From positions 1 through 10,602 of the forward strand of contig JALLPB010001233.1 in the NCBI GenBank assembly GCA_036939975.1: 10,602 bases of DNA. The letters are read 5' to 3'. Positions 7,239-10,602 of this stretch are shown piece after piece. The notes beneath the pieces are model-generated. The model had not been told where the DNA came from. It saw nothing but the letters and a program-made list of their open reading frames with translations, and did not search any database. Made by a program: the position numbers and the translations under genes. The DNA comes from Cyclostephanos tholiformis. Its lineage: Eukaryota > Bacillariophyta > Thalassiosirophyceae > Thalassiosirales > Thalassiosiraceae. Within the stretch, counting starts at the first letter, position 1, and each line of letters opens with the position of its first letter.

Positions 7239-8036
7239 AAGTGTTCACCATTCTACATGCACCTCATAGGTGTGATGCAATGGATGGTTGAGCTTGGACG
7301 CGTTGACATTGCCACCGAGGTCTCGATGCTTTCATCTTACCTCGCCCTGCCCCGTGAAGGCCATCTTGAGACCGCCCTTCATGTTATGGGTTACCTTCGC
7401 AAGAAACATAACTCTAGACTCGTCTTTGACCCAACTTACCCGGCGATTAATGAAAGTGACTTCCCGGTGTATGACTGGACTGAATTCTATGGTGATATGA
7501 CTGATGCCATTCCACCGGACAGACCCGAGCCTCTTGGCAGGGCTGTTGACATTCGTTTGCTTGTTGACAGTGACCACGCCAGATGCAAACGGACCCGTCG
7601 TTCTCAAACGGGATTTCTCATCTATTGCAACTTATCGCTGATCATTTGGCTTTCAAAGAAACAACCGACCCTTGAGACTTCTGTCTTCGGCGCTGAATTC
7701 GTTGCTATGAAGCATGGGATCGAAACGCTGAGGGGACTGAGATACAAACTCCGGATGATGGGTGTGCCTATCAGTGGGCCCTCATACGTCTACGGGGACA
7801 ACAAATCCCAAGTGATCAATTCCTCCAGACCGGAATCGACTCTGCAAAAGAAATGCAATTCCATTTGCTATCACGCAATACGAGAATCCGTTGCTATGGG
7901 AGAGACTCTCATTACACATATCAGTACTCATGACAATTTGGCTGACCCTTTGACCAAATCAACTTCCGGCATCAAACGCCGTAGACTCTTTGGGAGCATC
8001 TTGTATGACCTGTATGATGACCACACACCAATTTGA
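7230..8036 (+). pseudogene. Copia pol copy 2: RT end and complete RNase H (268 codons open)
   Basis: This is the least damaged part of copy 2. The frame carries MHLIGVMQWMVELGRVDIAT and LPREGHLETALHVMGYLRKK (end of RT, connection). Then comes RNase H with LVDSDHA (Asp ~113 of the open frame), SVFGAEFVAMKHG (Glu ~156) and YGDNKSQV (Asp ~190), the three metal-binding acids. THDNLADPLTK lies near the C-terminus. It ends normally in YDDHTPI and a TGA at 8034-8036. The open frame begins at a non-ATG codon simply because of the upstream frameshift near 7238-7242, so it is not a separate gene. Residues 158-268 match copy 1 with about 7 substitutions in 102 positions. Confidence 0.93.
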
Positions 8037-8300
8037 CTAAAGCAAGACCGACCGACTGATACCTGACCAATGCCAGTCACCCAACCAATCGTGAGGGGAC
8101 TGAGGAAATATAGCCGTGTGGGGGAGTCGATGTCTCGGATCACGGACAGACCGCGGATAGAATCGAATCACGAGAAACCGGAATGAACTTGAGAAAGGAT
8201 CCAAGCACGTCATCCCGTTGTATGTAGGGCTGCGGTATGCTAAGAAAGGAGAAAGGATACGCCTTGAAGGCACGTGTCAGGCGCGTGCCACGCACACACC
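8037..8300 (+). other. Copia copy 2, 3' untranslated region with polypurine tract candidates
   Basis: This is homologous to 315-606. Purine-rich runs TGAGGGGACTGAGGAAATA (8092-8110) and TGTGGGGGAG (8117-8126) are the candidate polypurine tracts. Close to the LTR it has a short dyad, GGCACG (8269-8274) with CGTGCC (8284-8289). In copy 1 this dyad is only partly kept, so a conserved hairpin is not supported. No reading frame is shared by the two copies. Confidence 0.6.
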
Positions 8301-8455
8301 TGATGTCAGAATTCTGCTTGCTTGCATGCCATCATGTTTGCCACTGCCATAATTCATAGACTATGCTAATTGTAAAGAGACCATGAATAGCGCCGGGCCA
8401 CTTGCATGGTGACCGGTGCGGCTACGGCCAATAGGACTACCATATTGTAGCATCA
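8301..8455 (+). repeat. LTR of copia copy 2, shared with the following gag unit
   Basis: It has the same termini as the copy 1 LTR (TGATGTCAGAAT...ATTGTAGCATCA) and most of the same interior, with small indels in the first third (GCTTGCTTGCATGCCATCA against GCTTCCTCACATCATCA). On its left lie an RNase H end and 3' untranslated region. On its right lie a primer-binding site and gag. It therefore occupies the position of a 3' LTR and a 5' LTR at once. LTRs normally carry the promoter and polyadenylation site, but I see only a CCAAT box (about 8428-8432) and no clear TATA box. A longer LTR starting near 8117 remains possible. Confidence 0.6.
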
Positions 8456-8463
8456 TTGATTTA

Positions 8464-8475
8464 GTTTATCAGACC
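8464..8475 (+). promoter_or_regulatory. Candidate tRNA primer-binding site
   Basis: GTTTATCAGACC lies 8 bases after the LTR end. It resembles the TGGTATCAGAGC site, complementary to initiator-Met tRNA, used by many copia elements (core TATCAGA identical, about 8 of 12 positions overall). If this is the true site, minus-strand DNA synthesis would start here. The missing TGG and the gap from CATCA lower confidence. The LTR may instead end at TTGATTTA (8463), directly next to this site. Confidence 0.45.
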
Positions 8476-8595
8476 CACACCTGACCAGCTCCGCTACGGC
8501 AAGCGCATGACAACTGACCGCGACAACGCGATAACGTGACCACAACTTGTGACGAAAGGTTGCTCGCGCGACCGACAGGACCAACTCGACTGACA
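8476..8595 (+). other. Copia 5' leader before gag
   Basis: A 120-base leader between the primer-binding site and the first gag ATG. The gag frame is already open from at least 8536, but no ATG occurs before 8596, so I treat this as untranslated leader. Confidence 0.5.
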
Positions 8596-10602
8596 ATGGC
8601 CAGATACGGCCCGAACGGAAGGGTCCCAGACCGAGCCCAACGGATCGAGGAGAATCACCTTACTCATGCTCAGTGGTCCGAAATCCAGCGCAGGTGCCAG
8701 GCACGGTGGGACCATGGCCAGGCCACAGACAAAGACACCTTCGACAGTGACGACGACGATGAAGACCACGAAGACAAAGCGGAAGGAGGGCGCAAAAACC
8801 CCGAAGCCAACAACGAGCAGCCCCCGCCCGAAGTCCCTATCAACCTCCAAGACCGCGACAACGCAGTCGCAATGTTCACCCGCATGCTCCTCTTCTCTCG
8901 GGGTGCAGCTACCGCATTCTACGTGGACCAGGCTGTTCAAAGCCTTGACACCCTTTGCGAGATCGACGACGAGATGATCAAGGAGATGTGTCGTGCCATC
9001 AGGAAGCCCGGCGAAGGAATGCAGGGCCACAGCATCTCCAAGCTCTCTGTCAGCCGCCTCAAGTTGCTCTCCTTCTGGGTGAAGCACATGTGGCGCACCT
9101 CCCGCAAAGTTGATGACTGGACCAAGAGGACCCGGGACGATATCTCAGACCTCGCTGACCAAAAGTCTCTCGAGGATGACGTTAGGGGTAGCCCCTTTCC
9201 CCCTCCCCCCGAGTTGAAACTTGACACGAAGACCGTCGCTGCGAGCTTCACGCACCTGAAGACCTACCTCCGCACGTGCCGGAGCAGGAAGACCGGCTTA
9301 CCCCTTGACTATGTGACCAGGGTAAACATCAGGGGACCTTTTGATGGCCCTGAGGATGCTCCTGAAGACCCGCCACCCTTTGGCCATCCGGACAGCCCCT
9401 ATGTCTCGATTGACGAGGAGCTGATCGCTCGTGCCCCAATCTTGAGGCATGACTTACCACACATGCAGCTTGCCACGACTGACAAGGTCCTTGAAGCCAA
9501 TGGACCCTTTGAAAAGGGCTTCCTTCAGGACTCGGCTGAGGTATTTGACATCCTCCTCACTGTGTGGGGGAAGTCCAGTTGGTGGACTCATTGCAAGGCA
9601 TTCACTAAGACCAAGAATGGCTGTCAGGCATTCTGGACTCTACATGCCCAGCTCCTCGGTGGACCGAAGGCAATTGCTAGCGGGGCAGCCATCCTAAGTC
9701 AGCTTCAGGCCCTCAAGTACAAGGGTGACTGACGCAACTTCACCTTCGACAACTACGTCCAACTGCACATGCAGCAGCACAATCTCCATGCTGACCTCGC
9801 GGACTATGGCGTCGTGGCCCTCTCCGAGAACCTCAAGATCCTCTGGTTCAAGGAAGGTATCACTGGCAAGAGTTTTGATGTCGTGAAGATGAATGTGATC
9901 GCTTCCCCTGAGCGATATGCAACCTTTCAGGCGGTTCAGGAGGCTTACAGTAACTTTCACCGCCAACGATGCCTGACTGACCCCCCACGCACCCGCCAAG
10001 TAGCCTCGGTACGTGGCACCTTGGTGCGTGGCTCCGGTAGACGCTCAGATAACGCCCGCTCCCATGGCAGCGGGTACACCGACCAACAAGGATGAGGGGT
10101 GTTCTCCGAGGCTGAACTTAACGCCTGTCACTTCATTGACAAGGAGTACTCTGATGAGGAGTACATGAGGCTGACTGCAGTCCAGAAGCAGAAGCTCTGG
10201 ATGATGAGTAACAAAGACAAGAAGCCCGGGACTGGCCCCACTCGTCGATCGTCCGCATGCGCCATTGCCGCGGCCTCGACCGCCAGTAGTTCCAAAAAGC
10301 GGGACCGCTCCCATGACATGAGTGACATCAGCGACGGTGAGAGCGTTGACGACAATGCTTCGAAAGCATCTAGCAAGAAGTGGGGACGTCATTGCAATCG
10401 CGACAACCCTGCCATTGCCGGCCACCAGCCTTCCCCTCTGAAGAGCGAAACGACCTGACGCACCCCTGACTCTGGCGTGCCTGACTGTGATCTGACCGAC
10501 CATGACTGTGAATTGACCGATATTTACCACGTTGTCGAAACTGTACGAACAACCAGACTTGACTTAGACCCGTACCGCAAGGTATCTAATGTTACTTTAG
10601 GA
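8596..10602 (+). pseudogene. Copia gag and start of pol, interrupted by three TGA codons, runs off window
   Basis: Gag packages element RNA into virus-like particles in the cytoplasm. The start chosen is ATG 8596 (A at -3, G at +4). Residues 1-50 are basic/polar, ~49-62 are an acidic cluster (DSDDDDEDHED) and ~80-230 are helical-looking. The strongest block is ~232-286: TGLPLDYVTRVNIRGPFDGP, then PPFGHPDSPYVSIDEE and RAPILRHD. WGKSSWWTHCKAFTKTK is at ~324-340 and QALKYKGD at 371-378. The same frame continues past TGA 9730-9732 with RNFTFDNYVQLH, past TGA 10093-10095 with FSEAELNACHFIDKEYS, and past TGA 10456-10458 to the window end. Apart from these three stops there is no break from 8536 to 10602. 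The first stop sits where relatives, as I remember them, have Arg. No CCHC zinc knuckle is visible, and the protease motif (LD.HADTC-like) has not been reached by 10602. Confidence 0.85.
9730..9732 (+). other. In-frame TGA 1 in gag (probable CGA to TGA)
   Basis: The context reads KYKGD-stop-RNFTF. Family members as I remember them read YKGE-R-RNF, so an Arg CGA codon hit by a C to T change is the simplest explanation. Confidence 0.6.

Noticed and set aside
7230..8036. Independent RNase H gene
   Set aside because: The open frame has no ATG at its upstream end and continues copia RT sequence across a frameshift, so it is the tail of the polyprotein.
8494..9087. 197-codon open frame on the - strand opposite gag
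   Set aside because: It lies wholly antisense to gag text with clear family motifs; it is a shadow of the high-GC coding strand and has no recognisable domain.
10045..10530. 161-codon open frame on the - strand near the window end
   Set aside because: It is antisense to the later gag region, whose + frame continues with family-like sequence; no independent support.
8596..10602. Alternative genetic code with TGA as a sense codon
   Set aside because: TGA also serves as the natural stop of copy 2 pol (8034-8036), and the first gag TGA sits where relatives have Arg. Point mutation is simpler.
1..10602. tRNA, rRNA or other structured RNA genes
   Set aside because: I looked for tRNA T-arm words (GGTTCRA) in cloverleaf context and for rRNA-like blocks and saw none; only the primer-binding site hints at a tRNA relation.

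Overview
The window looks like a repeat-rich, non-genic part of a eukaryotic nuclear genome, most likely from a diatom or a related alga. The main clue is protein similarity judged by eye. Two Ty1/copia-type pol remnants and one gag region carry wording I associate with the CoDi-type copia lineage of diatoms, for example RLWDHCLELEALVRS-like, FGHPDSPYVSIDEE and VFGAEFVAMKHG. No search was run, so the host is an inference. I see no intact cellular gene, no rRNA or tRNA, and no bacterial operon structure.

Layout. Positions 1-758 are the 3' end of one copia element (copy 1): the RNase H tail, an untranslated stretch and an LTR. Positions 759-5640 hold about 4.9 kb of non-element DNA. It contains a GGTCTAAGGACAGACC-type ~38-bp tandem repeat (about 889-1215) and a long decayed satellite (1429-2755) whose unit length changes along the array (51, ~39, 36, then ~55 bp). 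Next come an AT-richer stretch with possible coding remnants (2756-3690), a pair of small dyads (3690-3960), a C-rich strand-asymmetric block (about 4220-4990), a foldback/MITE-like inverted repeat (5134-5359) and a G10 tract (5631-5640). A second copia element (copy 2) runs from about 5658 to 8455. It is cut off inside integrase and keeps the integrase tail, linker, partial reverse transcriptase, complete RNase H and an LTR. Its pol has one stop, at least three small frameshifts, two internal deletions and apparent loss of the integrase catalytic Glu. Directly after that LTR come a tRNA-like primer-binding site (about 8464-8475) and a gag frame from 8596 to the window edge, broken only by three TGA codons.

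How the parts relate. All copia pieces lie on the + strand. The order RNase H - LTR - PBS - gag around 7230-10602 means one LTR serves as the 3' LTR of one element and the 5' LTR of the next, i.e. a tandem or recombined array. Nothing seen here could move on its own. The exciting possibilities are structural (shared-LTR tandem, graded satellite, foldback element), not a new multi-gene system.
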